NCBI GenBank assembly: GCA_002492415.1
Contig: DKYK01000039.1
Location: forward strand, 1-13,121
Length of the DNA stretch: 13,121 nt
Source of the DNA: Christensenella sp. UBA7102
GTDB lineage: Bacteria > Bacillota > Clostridia > Christensenellales > UBA1750
Direction of reading: 5' to 3'
In this document: positions 5,966 to 13,091 of the stretch, piece by piece
Position numbering within the stretch: position 1 is the first letter of the stretch
Layout of the letters: each line of letters starts with the position of its first letter
Notes under the pieces: generated by a model
The model's database searches: none
Told to the model about the DNA's origin: nothing
The model's input: the letters and a program-made list of their open reading frames with translations, nothing else
Program-made: the position numbers and the translations under genes

Positions 5966-6346
5966 ATGACCCGTGAAGAAATGATTTCCGCGATTGAGTC
6001 TATGACCGTTCTGGAGCTCAACGAGCTCGTCAAGGCCCTGGAGGAGAAGTTCGGCGTTTCCGCCGCCGCTCCCGTTGCTGTTGCTGCTGCTCCCGCTGCC
6101 GGTGGCGCCGCTGCCCCCGCTGCTGAGGAGAAGACTGAGTTCGACGTCGTGCTCAAGGAAGCCGGCGCTGAGAAGATCAAGGTCATCAAGGTCGTCCGCG
6201 AGGTCGTCTCCGGCCTGGGCCTGAAGGAAGCCAAGGAGATCGTCGACGGCGCTCCCAAGACCCTGAAGGAAGGCGTCTCCAAGGACGAGGCCGAGAAGAT
6301 CAAGGCCAAGTTCGCCGAGGTTGGCGCGACCATCGAGATCAAGTAA
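5966..6346 (+). CDS. rplL: 50S ribosomal protein L7/L12 (bL12)
   Basis: L7/L12 is the multicopy acidic stalk protein that recruits translational GTPases. The 126-residue protein shows an N-terminal dimerisation helix pair (about 1-30), an alanine/proline-rich hinge (about 33-54) and the C-terminal factor-binding domain (about 57-126) with EKIKVIKVVREV, GLGLKEAKEIVDGAP and IKAKFAEVGA. The start follows TGGAGGA (5951-5957). In most bacteria rpoB follows; here a terminator follows 17 bases after the stop and no rpoB is present in the remaining 6.7 kb. Confidence 0.98.
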   Translation: MTREEMISAIESMTVLELNELVKALEEKFGVSAAAPVAVAAAPAAGGAAAPAAEEKTEFDVVLKEAGAEKIKVIKVVREVVSGLGLKEAKEIVDGAPKTLKEGVSKDEAEKIKAKFAEVGATIEIK

Positions 6347-6363
6347 TCGCTGCTTGAAAAGTG

Positions 6364-6391
6364 AAGGCGGTACCGAAAGGTGCCGCCTTTT
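6364..6391 (+). terminator. Intrinsic terminator after rplL
   Basis: An 11-bp stem (6364-6374 with 6379-6389, one G-T pair) is capped by a stable GAAA tetraloop closed by C-G and followed by a TTTT run (6388-6391). It ends 22 bases before the ribosome binding site of the next gene. Confidence 0.92.
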
Positions 6392-6427
6392 GCACTCTTT
6401 TGGAAAGCCAGCAAGGAGGAAAAGGGC

Positions 6428-7492
6428 ATGACGGAGGAATATGAGGTCAACAAGGCGCGATATGCAAAGATGATTGAGGCGCGCAAGCCCATCAAGGCGG
6501 TGTTTGGCAAGGCCGAGCTGGATGCAGTGTCCATTTTTGAGAACCCGGTGTGCTACGATATGGATGAACTGGTGGAGCTGGAGCGGCAGCATTACAAGAT
6601 CACCTATCGCGGAGATGTGCGGGAGCATCCGGAGTGGGTGGAGGAGTATGTGCGCACAGCCAACGCGATGAAGCCCATTCAGGACGCGCCAAAGCCCATT
6701 CTGCTTTGGCCGAAGGGGAAGATTCCCACGCTGACCGAGTATACCGACAACAGCGAGTACCTCTATAATCACAATCCTGACTTCGAGCCGTATCTGCATG
6801 AGATGCTGTTGCCCGAGGACGTCACGCCCAAGGGCGCTGTGGTGCTTTGCGGCGGAGGCGATCATGGCTGGTGCACGGTTGCGGATACCTTCCAGACGGC
6901 ACGGGATTTCCATGAGATGGGATATCAGTGCTTCCTGCTGTACAACCGCTGCAATCAGAACCCGTGGTGCGAGATCGACAGCGGCGCCGACGCGTCGCGC
7001 GCGATCCGTTATGTACGCGCAAACGCGGAGAAATACCGCATCAAGCCCACGCAGGTGGCATACGCGGGCTTCTCCAACGGCGCGTTGACAGGCGAGAACT
7101 GCATCCGATACTACTCGGGCAAACAGAAGATGGCAGACTGGTACGAGGGCTATGAGCCCGATGCGCTGGACGAGGTGTACGGTGCGCCGGACGCATTCAT
7201 CTGCGTGTATGGACCGCGGCACGCGGGCACTCCGTTTGACTACACGAATGTGGTGTATCCGCCGACTTTTTATGCGGTGGGGCGCGAGGATTTCGCGCTG
7301 CAGAACCTGTACGAACTGCTGCCACAGCAGCTGGCGCATGGTGTGGAGATGGAGATCCACACGTTTGCGGGCGTACCGCACGGTCAGGCGGGCAATCCGC
7401 TGGTGGTGGGAGCGGTGCACTACCCCAACTTCCAGCTGTGGCTGCCGCTGGCGGACGCATTCCTGCAGGATGCGTTCAGCAAAAAGAAGTAA
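6428..7492 (+). CDS. Alpha/beta-hydrolase esterase (acetyl esterase-like, cytoplasmic)
   Basis: The 354-residue protein has an alpha/beta-hydrolase core after a long N-terminal extension (about 1-130). The nucleophile elbow is GFSNG (S216). An oxyanion-type loop CGGGDHGW lies at 141-148, a likely acid D288 in FYAVGREDF, and the catalytic H318 in GVPHGQAG. This arrangement fits carbohydrate deacetylases and feruloyl or xylan esterases of the BD-FAE/Axe-like kind; the substrate is unproven. No signal peptide or membrane segment is seen, so it should act inside the cell on imported compounds. The ATG follows AAGGAGG (6413-6419). No promoter is visible between the rplL terminator and this gene, suggesting read-through expression. 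It converges on the downstream minus-strand gene. Confidence 0.8.
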   Translation: MTEEYEVNKARYAKMIEARKPIKAVFGKAELDAVSIFENPVCYDMDELVELERQHYKITYRGDVREHPEWVEEYVRTANAMKPIQDAPKPILLWPKGKIPTLTEYTDNSEYLYNHNPDFEPYLHEMLLPEDVTPKGAVVLCGGGDHGWCTVADTFQTARDFHEMGYQCFLLYNRCNQNPWCEIDSGADASRAIRYVRANAEKYRIKPTQVAYAGFSNGALTGENCIRYYSGKQKMADWYEGYEPDALDEVYGAPDAFICVYGPRHAGTPFDYTNVVYPPTFYAVGREDFALQNLYELLPQQLAHGVEMEIHTFAGVPHGQAGNPLVVGAVHYPNFQLWLPLADAFLQDAFSKKK

Positions 7493-7500
7493 TACGGAAA

Positions 7501-7537
7501 AATCCCCGCCGCTGGAGCGCATCCGGCGGTGGGGATT
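7501..7537. terminator. Bidirectional terminator between convergent genes
   Basis: A 15-bp stem (7501-7515 with 7523-7537, two G-T pairs) contains AATCCCC/GGGGATT. On the plus strand it is followed by GCTTTAT (weak T run). On the minus strand it is followed by a run of five T, a stronger terminator for the minus-strand gene ending at 7557. The position between two convergent stops fits a shared terminator. Confidence 0.85.
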
Positions 7538-7556
7538 GCTTTATGGGATTAGAGGA

Positions 7557-8645
7557 TTATTTAATGATCACGGTCTCGTACTGCTGCGTGCCCAGACCCT
7601 GCTGCTCGAGCTTCTCCAGCTGGATGTAGGGGTTCTTGCCGTGCAGCTGCTGGAAGAGATGGCCCTCGCCGCTCAGCTCCATGCCGGCGGGCACGCCCGC
7701 GGGGATGAGATCCTCGATCTTGATGGCGTCCAGGCTGGCCCGTTCGATGGCCACGATGTCGTCCGAAGCCATGATGCCGATGTCGGGCACGAGGGAGGGG
7801 GTGGTCATGCCCCAGCAGTCGCACAGTGCGGTGATGCTGGTCAGCACGTTGATGTAGTAGACGTTGCCGGGAGCAAAGGTATCCACAACCGCCCTGGTGC
7901 ACACCGCCATGCCCGTCTGGAAGTCCGCGTAGTCGTGGGAATCCAACGTGATGGCGCCCACGGGGCAGACCTTGAGACAGTGCTGGCACATGGTGCAGTG
8001 ATGGTAGTTGACGGTGTACTCGCCATCTTCATTGAACTTGTTGGCATAGTGATTGCAGGCGGGGATGCACTTGCCGCAGTGGACGCACTTATTCTTGTCC
8101 CAAACCAGGCCGCCTTCCAGCGCGTGGATCTCATGGCGGGTACGGTCGGTGACACAGCCCATCGCGATGTTCTTGCAGGCGCCGCCAAAGCCGCAGGCGC
8201 CGTGGCCCTTGACGTGGGAAAAATCGATCATGAAATCCGCATCGTGGATGAGACCGGCGACATCGACGTGGCGGAAGGTCTTATAATCGACCTCTTTGGT
8301 GTAGTAGTACTTGCCCAGATGACCGCAGTCGTCCAGCACGGGGCAGCCCAGATTGCTCTCGGTATAGCCGCGCTGCTCGGGATGGCGTTTGTAGACGTAA
8401 TGATCGGTGATGAAGCAGTCGCCGCCTGCCTCATGGATAAAGTCCACCAGCTTGCGCACAAAGACCGGCGGAATGGTGGAATAGGTGATGCCGGAGCCCA
8501 CGTGCATCTTGATGGCGACGGTTTTGCCCGCGACCTTTTCGGCCAGGCCGCTCTTTTTGAGCAGACGGTCGAATTTAGCAGGGAGTGTTTGACTGGCCTC
8601 GTAGCGCGCGTAGGCCATGGGAGCGAAGAGTACTTTGGATGCCAT
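7557..8645 (-). CDS. DUF362 protein with two [4Fe-4S] cluster motifs
   Basis: The 362-residue protein has a DUF362 N-terminal region with the signature HVKGHGACGFGGACKN followed by IAMG (about 144-163). A ferredoxin-type insertion follows with CVHCGKCIPAC (C187, C190, C193, C197) and CTMCQHCLKVCP (C217, C220, C223, C227), enough to bind two [4Fe-4S] clusters. A C-terminal part with CDCWG and ASDDIVAIE completes the usual layout. Such proteins are common in anaerobes and are presumed soluble electron carriers or redox enzymes, without a settled reaction. There is no signal peptide. The start follows AAGGAGG (8656-8662, minus strand) with 10 bases of spacing. The gene is divergent from the 8797 gene across 151 bases and convergent with the esterase. 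Confidence 0.88.
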   Translation of the reverse strand: MASKVLFAPMAYARYEASQTLPAKFDRLLKKSGLAEKVAGKTVAIKMHVGSGITYSTIPPVFVRKLVDFIHEAGGDCFITDHYVYKRHPEQRGYTESNLGCPVLDDCGHLGKYYYTKEVDYKTFRHVDVAGLIHDADFMIDFSHVKGHGACGFGGACKNIAMGCVTDRTRHEIHALEGGLVWDKNKCVHCGKCIPACNHYANKFNEDGEYTVNYHHCTMCQHCLKVCPVGAITLDSHDYADFQTGMAVCTRAVVDTFAPGNVYYINVLTSITALCDCWGMTTPSLVPDIGIMASDDIVAIERASLDAIKIEDLIPAGVPAGMELSGEGHLFQQLHGKNPYIQLEKLEQQGLGTQQYETVIIK

Positions 8646-8680
8646 GTGAAGCAGTCCTCCTTCTGTGTATTTCCATCAGG

Positions 8681-8709
8681 AGTATAACACAGATGTGCGG
8701 AAACGGAAA
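8681..8709 (-). promoter_or_regulatory. Promoter of the DUF362 gene (extended -10)
   Basis: Read on the minus strand, TGTTATACT (8689-8681) is an extended -10 element (TGn before TATACT). A 17-base spacer leads to TTTCCG (8709-8704), a weak -35, so the extended -10 probably compensates. The leader to the start codon is about 30 bases. Confidence 0.6.
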
Positions 8710-8727
8710 GTACTGCGGCGCGTTTCG

Positions 8728-8756
8728 TTGACAAAATCAGCAGGGCGTGCTATGCT
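8728..8756 (+). promoter_or_regulatory. Promoter of the glycoside hydrolase-like gene
   Basis: A perfect -35 TTGACA (8728-8733) and a 17-base spacer lead to TATGCT (8751-8756), with a TGC extended -10 element at 8748-8750. The start should lie near 8763. It is divergent from the minus-strand promoter at 8681-8709, the two -35 regions being about 18 bases apart. Confidence 0.82.
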
Positions 8757-8762
8757 GAACAC

Positions 8763-8778
8763 GTATACAAATATATAC
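8763..8778. repeat. Inverted repeat at the transcription start, candidate operator
   Basis: GTATA (8763-8767) and TATAC (8774-8778) are inverted copies around a 6-base AT-rich centre. The repeat begins right at the predicted start point of the + promoter, a usual place for a repressor site. The match is short, so it is only a candidate. Confidence 0.4.
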
Positions 8779-8796
8779 CTTTAAGGGGGAGAGAAT

Positions 8797-10551
8797 ATGA
8801 AGCCTTATCAGAACTTCCAGGTGGCGGCGTATGTGTATGCGTACTATCTGAAGGACGCGGATGACGACGCGATCCAGAAGGGAATCGACTTTTACAAGCA
8901 GTCCATAGACCTTAAAAAGGTGTATGTGGAGAACCACCGCGGCACGGTGGACATCCCGGTGGAGCGGCTGCGGCAGGTCAAAGCGCTGTTTGAACAAAAC
9001 GGCATCGAGGTGTCGGGCGGCATCACCTCTACGCAGCTGGTGGACGGCGTGCGCAAGCCCAGCTACTACGACACCTTCTGTTATACCGATCCGCGGCACA
9101 GGCAGGAATACAAGCGCATCGTCAGCGAGCTGGCGCGGGTGTTTGACGAGATCATATTGGACGACTTCTTCTTTACCGCTTGCCGCTGCGAGATGTGCAT
9201 CCAGGCCAAGGGAGACAAGTCCTGGATGGAGTACCGCCTGGGGCTGATGGAGGAATTCTCTCACGAAATCGTCGATTTGGCCAAGTCCATCAATCCCAAG
9301 CTGAACTTCATCATCAAGTACCCCAACTGGTACGAGTCCTACCAGGAAACGGGCTACAATCCGGGTAAGCAAAAGGATATTTTCGACATGGTGTACACGG
9401 GCACCGAGACGCGCAGCGCGTGCTATTCGGCCCAGCATCTGCAAAGATACGGATCCTATTCGCTGATCCGTTGGATGGAAAACACCGCGCCCGGACGCAA
9501 TGGCGGCGGCTGGATCGATTTGGGCGGGTCCAGCGACAACCTGAACGTGTGGCTGGAGCAGGCCGACCTGACCATGTATGCCAAGGCGAAGGAACTGATG
9601 CTGTTTAATTTCTCGTCGATGCTGGATACCAATGCGCTGCCCGCGCTGGGACACGAGCTGTACCGCGTCGACCGGATGGTGGGTAAAATGGGCAAGCCCG
9701 TGGGCGTCAGCGCCTGGGAGCCCTTTGACGGCGACGGCGAGGACCAGCTGTACAACTACCTGGGTATGTGCGGCACGGCGGTGGAGCCCACGCCCTACTT
9801 TGACGAGAAGGCGCCGGTGGTGCTGTTCACGCAGTCCACGGCACACGCGCCGGACGCCATGGAGAAGCTGGAAAAGTATGTGCGCTGCGGCGGCAATGCC
9901 GTTGTGACGGTGGGATTCTTCCATGAGATGTACGACAAGGGCATCAAGGAGCTGACGAGCGTGCGGCTGACGCACCGGCACGTGCTGGGCAACGAGTACA
10001 TGATCGATCATGCGAACTATGTCTCCGGCCACTTTGCGCGCAGTGCGGAGTCTGTGCTGTTCGAGGTGCTGAACTATAAGACCAACGCCACCGTCAGCGA
10101 CATTACGCTGCTGGCGGGTGAGGACAACTTCCCCATCATGACGGAGGACAACTACGGCAAGGGCCGCTTCTTCATACTGAACGTGCCGGAGAATTACGCC
10201 GACCTGTACAAGCTGCCGGCGGAGGTCATCCGGGGCATCAACAAGCACCTTTCGATGGGCCAGCGCGTGTATCTGGGCGGCGCGCCCAAGTACAATCTGT
10301 TTGCCTATGACAACAATGTCTATGGCATCCAGAGCTACCGGCCGATGCGCGATACCTGCCAGGTGATCGTGCGCGGCGCGTGCAAGGGGCTGCGCGACAT
10401 CGAGACGGGACGCGAATACACGCAGTGCAAAGCGTTGCCGCTGCCCGGTCACCGTGGAGATGCCACGAGCGAGATTCCGGAGCCCGCGGAGTTCGCGTTT
10501 GATGTGCCCATGTTCCCGGGCAGAAGCATGTTCTTTGAGATCATGGATTGA
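8797..10551 (+). CDS. Putative glycoside hydrolase-like protein (TIM-barrel plus GATase-like domain)
   Basis: The 584-residue cytoplasmic-looking protein has no signal peptide. I do not recognise a named family. Residues about 5-300 alternate strand and helix like a TIM barrel and contain FDEIILDDFFFTACRCEMC (116-134). Here an acidic pair D122-D123 is followed by a CxCxxC cysteine group (C129, C131, C134), a pattern seen in uncharacterised barrel proteins related to glycoside hydrolases. Residues about 338-378 (APVVLFTQS, then LEKYVRCGGNAVVTVG) resemble the GATase-like trimerisation domain of GH42 beta-galactosidases, and the last about 120 residues look like a beta-sandwich. Function as a hydrolase on imported glycans is inference. 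The start follows AAGGGGGA (8783-8790). The gene has its own promoter and terminator, and neighbours an esterase and URO-D-like genes. Confidence 0.6.
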   Translation: MKPYQNFQVAAYVYAYYLKDADDDAIQKGIDFYKQSIDLKKVYVENHRGTVDIPVERLRQVKALFEQNGIEVSGGITSTQLVDGVRKPSYYDTFCYTDPRHRQEYKRIVSELARVFDEIILDDFFFTACRCEMCIQAKGDKSWMEYRLGLMEEFSHEIVDLAKSINPKLNFIIKYPNWYESYQETGYNPGKQKDIFDMVYTGTETRSACYSAQHLQRYGSYSLIRWMENTAPGRNGGGWIDLGGSSDNLNVWLEQADLTMYAKAKELMLFNFSSMLDTNALPALGHELYRVDRMVGKMGKPVGVSAWEPFDGDGEDQLYNYLGMCGTAVEPTPYFDEKAPVVLFTQSTAHAPDAMEKLEKYVRCGGNAVVTVGFFHEMYDKGIKELTSVRLTHRHVLGNEYMIDHANYVSGHFARSAESVLFEVLNYKTNATVSDITLLAGEDNFPIMTEDNYGKGRFFILNVPENYADLYKLPAEVIRGINKHLSMGQRVYLGGAPKYNLFAYDNNVYGIQSYRPMRDTCQVIVRGACKGLRDIETGREYTQCKALPLPGHRGDATSEIPEPAEFAFDVPMFPGRSMFFEIMD

Positions 10552-10568
10552 GTGCAACCGAGTTGATG

Positions 10569-10604
10569 AAGCGCTCCGCCTTGCAGCAAAGGCGGGGCGC
10601 TTTT
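10569..10604 (+). terminator. Intrinsic terminator of the 8797-10551 gene
   Basis: A 14-bp stem (10569-10582 with 10589-10602, one G-T pair), core GCGCTCCGCC/GGCGGGGCGC, with a 6-base loop is followed by TTTT (10601-10604). It begins 17 bases after the stop codon and separates this gene from the downstream pair. Confidence 0.92.
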
Positions 10605-10651
10605 GCATGGGCCGGGCGCAAAAAAGTTGTGAGGGTGGCGGAGAATGAGGA

Positions 10652-10687
10652 TTCATTTGTGGTGGGAATATGCTATAATCAAATGAA
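10652..10687 (+). promoter_or_regulatory. Promoter of the URO-D-like pair, flanked by an inverted repeat
   Basis: A perfect -10 TATAAT (10674-10679) is preceded by TGC (10671-10673), an extended -10 element, while no good -35 is seen (TTCATT at 10652-10657 is the nearest). TTCATTTG (10652-10659) and CAAATGAA (10680-10687) are perfect 8-base inverted copies that flank the -10 box, covering the -35 zone and the start point. They could be regulator half-sites. The leader to the start codon at 10719 is about 33 bases. Confidence 0.7.
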
Positions 10688-10718
10688 ACGAACTCAAAAC
10701 AGAATGGAGGGTATGCTC

Positions 10719-11786
10719 ATGCGGTACAAGGAGAATTGGGAGACATCGCGCAGGCGATTGGAAGCATTTTGGCACCAGGAGGTGCTGGACCGCTGCTGTG
10801 CCGCCGTCTATGTCTACGAGAACGGGGCCAAGGCGCCGGAGCGCGTCGTGCCGGGGGATGACGCGGAGCGGCTGGCCTACTGGACGGATCCCAATCGCGT
10901 GATCGAGCGCGAGCGCAGACGGATGGAGAACACGTACTTCGGCGGCGAGGCTTTCCCGAGCATATTCGTGGATCTGGGCGCGGCGGGGCACGCGGGATTC
11001 TTCAAGGGCGAGAAGCATTACTTTGGCGATTCAGTGTGGTTTTTCCCTTCCCTGGAAGATCCGAATGAGCTGGAGTTCGACGAGAACAGCTTTCTCTACA
11101 GAAAGACGCTGGAACTGGCGCGCGCCTATGTGGAGGACAGCAACGGGGACTATCTGGTTTCCATGCCGGATACGACGGGCAACGCGGATGCGCTGTCGCA
11201 CCTGATGGGGCCGGAAAATCTGTTGCCTACGATGATCGAGGACCCGGAGGGCGTAAAGAGCGCGCTGGCCAAGATACAGACCGCCTATGAGCGCATCATG
11301 CGCGAGGTATATGGTATTGTCAAGGACGTAAACGGAGGCGGATGCTGCATCCAGTGGCTGAGCACGTTCGCACCGGGGCTGCACGCGCAGATGCAGTGCG
11401 ATATGTCCGTGATGATCTCCAACCCGATGTACGAAGAATTCATCATGCCTGAGCTGCGGGCGCAGTGCGACCTGCTGGACAATGCGCTGTATCACTTTGA
11501 CGGCGTGGAGCAGATCCGGCACCTGGACAGCCTGCTGTCCATCGAGCGGCTGCGGGCCATCCAGTGGACGCAGGTGGCAGGGCAGCCGCCATGCACGGAG
11601 TACTTCCCGGAGCTGCGACGCATTCAGGAGGCGGGAAAGTCGCTGCTGATTCTGGTCTCTCCCGAACAGGTGCAACCCATCATGGAAAACCTGTCCTCCA
11701 AAGGGCTGTATCTGATCACCAACGCGAACAGTCGCGAGGAGGCGGATGCGCTGCTTAAAAACATCGCGAAATGGACGCACGATTAG
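10719..11786 (+). CDS. Uroporphyrinogen decarboxylase-superfamily protein (methyltransferase-like)
   Basis: The 355-residue protein resembles the URO-D superfamily, which includes haem-pathway decarboxylases and cobamide-dependent methyltransferases such as MtaA. Recognisable stretches are DYLVSMPDTTGNADALSHLMG (144-164), GLHAQMQCDMSVMISNPMYEEF (220-241) and LYHFDGVEQIRHLDSLL (257-273), then a final barrel strand LYLITNANSREEADALL. This variant is often annotated in anaerobes as a corrinoid-type methyltransferase relative rather than as HemE, but the reaction is unproven. Start: the ATG at 10719 lies 7 bases from GGAGGG (10706-10711); the ATG at 10713 is too close, and the in-frame extension to 10548 crosses the promoter and terminator. 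The second URO-D-like gene follows 21 bases after the stop, so both form an operon. Confidence 0.75.
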   Translation: MRYKENWETSRRRLEAFWHQEVLDRCCAAVYVYENGAKAPERVVPGDDAERLAYWTDPNRVIERERRRMENTYFGGEAFPSIFVDLGAAGHAGFFKGEKHYFGDSVWFFPSLEDPNELEFDENSFLYRKTLELARAYVEDSNGDYLVSMPDTTGNADALSHLMGPENLLPTMIEDPEGVKSALAKIQTAYERIMREVYGIVKDVNGGGCCIQWLSTFAPGLHAQMQCDMSVMISNPMYEEFIMPELRAQCDLLDNALYHFDGVEQIRHLDSLLSIERLRAIQWTQVAGQPPCTEYFPELRRIQEAGKSLLILVSPEQVQPIMENLSSKGLYLITNANSREEADALLKNIAKWTHD

Positions 11787-11807
11787 ACAGAAAAAGGAGG
11801 GTTCCAC

Positions 11808-13043
11808 ATGAAGGCGGATGAGGTGGCGCTGCTGCGGGAGCTGGCCTCGCGCTATGCCGAGATCGCGGCGCAGCCGGAGAATGCCGAGCGGGAGCACCGC
11901 GCGCGGCTGGTCAACGGACTGACCGAGGCTCGGCCGTTGGTTTGGGTGGACGAGGTTCCTTGGCACGAGTTGGAGCAAGGCGGCGAGCTGACGCTGCAAT
12001 GTGAGGACGAGCGCGCCCGGCAGATGGAGCGCTTTTTCCGCAAAAAGCTGTATCAATGGAAGCATTTTCAGGGAGATATGGTGGCGGAGCCGTTTTACCG
12101 GGTGACAAAGGCCTGGGAGAGCACGGGGTACGGCGTTGAGATCGAGGAGCACAGGCGCTCGGTGGATGAGCGGAACAACATTTATTCGCACGGGTACATC
12201 GACCAGCTGGACAGCATGGAAGCACTGGAGCGGCTGCATCCGCCCATGATCACCGCGCATCCGGAGAAGGATGCGCAGAACGTGGCCTGGGCCGAGGCGG
12301 TGCTGGGCGGCATTCTGCCGGTGCGGCTGACGTCCGGCTATCTGTACTGCAGCCCATGGGACCAGATCGCGATGCTGCGAGGCATGGAGCCCATGATGAT
12401 GGACCTGATCTGCGAGCCCGAGCTGATGCACGCCACAATGCGCAAATTCGTGGAGATCTTTACCGCGGAGATCGATCAGCGCGACGCGCTGGGATTGTTT
12501 GAAAACGACATTCCCGATTTGCACTGCACGCCGGGGTACTGCGACGAACTAGATGAAAAGGCGGCGCAGGGGCTGAAGGGGCGTGCGGCGTCCAGCTGGT
12601 ACCGCGGCATGGCGCAGCCATTCGCCAGCGTATCGCCCGACATGTTCGAAGAATACGAGGTGGAGTACATACTGCCGATGGCGAAGCGCTTCGGCCTGAG
12701 CTATTACGGCTGCTGCGAGCCGCTGCACGATCGCATGGACAGGATTTTCCGCATCCCCAATCTGCGCAAGGTGGGCGTCAGCTCCTGGGCCGATGTGGAG
12801 CGCAGCGCGGAATTGCTCGGCAGATCCTACGTCTATGCGCGCAAGCCCAATCCTGCACTGGTGGCGGGCGAATTGGACGAGGACGCCGTTTGCAGCGAGG
12901 CGCGCGCAACGCTTGCGGCGTGCAGAAAGTATGGCTGTCCCTGTGAATTCGTGCTCAAGGACATCAGCACCGTCTCGTATAAGCCGGAAAATCTGACGCG
13001 ATGGGTGGAGCTGATGGAGCGAACCATTGATGAGTTTTATTAG
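11808..13043 (+). CDS. Second URO-D-superfamily protein (methyltransferase-like)
   Basis: The 411-residue protein is more distant from URO-D than its neighbour. The assignment rests on the C-terminal barrel part, with YYGCCEPLHDRMDRIF (299-314), LRKVGVSSWADVERSAELLG (319-338) and FVLKDISTVS (381-390), and on gene order. Cysteine groups C302/C303 and CPC (C377, C379) are possible metal or thiol ligands, as zinc-using methyltransferases of this superfamily rely on cysteine and histidine, but this is inference. The N-terminal 110 residues are charged and unlike HemE. The ATG follows AAAGGAGG (11793-11800) with 7 bases of spacing and lies 21 bases after the first URO-D-like gene. No corrinoid-binding protein gene is seen in the window. 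Confidence 0.65.
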   Translation: MKADEVALLRELASRYAEIAAQPENAEREHRARLVNGLTEARPLVWVDEVPWHELEQGGELTLQCEDERARQMERFFRKKLYQWKHFQGDMVAEPFYRVTKAWESTGYGVEIEEHRRSVDERNNIYSHGYIDQLDSMEALERLHPPMITAHPEKDAQNVAWAEAVLGGILPVRLTSGYLYCSPWDQIAMLRGMEPMMMDLICEPELMHATMRKFVEIFTAEIDQRDALGLFENDIPDLHCTPGYCDELDEKAAQGLKGRAASSWYRGMAQPFASVSPDMFEEYEVEYILPMAKRFGLSYYGCCEPLHDRMDRIFRIPNLRKVGVSSWADVERSAELLGRSYVYARKPNPALVAGELDEDAVCSEARATLAACRKYGCPCEFVLKDISTVSYKPENLTRWVELMERTIDEFY

Positions 13044-13091
13044 GATGATGCGCGGTCTTCCTCGTAAGGATGAGAACTCAAACCCCGCTGC

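Noticed and set aside
5939..7522. A 527-codon open frame on the minus strand across rplL and the esterase gene
   Set aside because: It spans rplL, its terminator and the esterase gene, and its translation is typical of an antisense shadow in GC-biased DNA.
7152..8687. A 511-codon open frame on the plus strand opposite the DUF362 gene
   Set aside because: It starts inside the esterase gene in another frame and runs through the bidirectional terminator. The minus-strand frame has clear DUF362 and ferredoxin cysteine motifs.
8737..10656. A 639-codon open frame on the minus strand opposite the GH-like gene
   Set aside because: It mirrors the codon pattern of the plus-strand gene, has a low-complexity His/Arg/Val/Leu-rich translation without a recognisable domain, and covers both the plus promoter and terminator. 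The plus-strand protein has coherent fold motifs and a good ribosome binding site.
10548..10718. N-terminal extension of the first URO-D-like protein
   Set aside because: The extra 57 codons overlap the upstream terminator and the promoter with its -10 box. The ATG at 10719 has a proper ribosome binding site.
11031..12524. A 497-codon minus-strand open frame across both URO-D-like genes
   Set aside because: It crosses a gene boundary on the other strand, lacks a recognisable domain and has no coherent start region.
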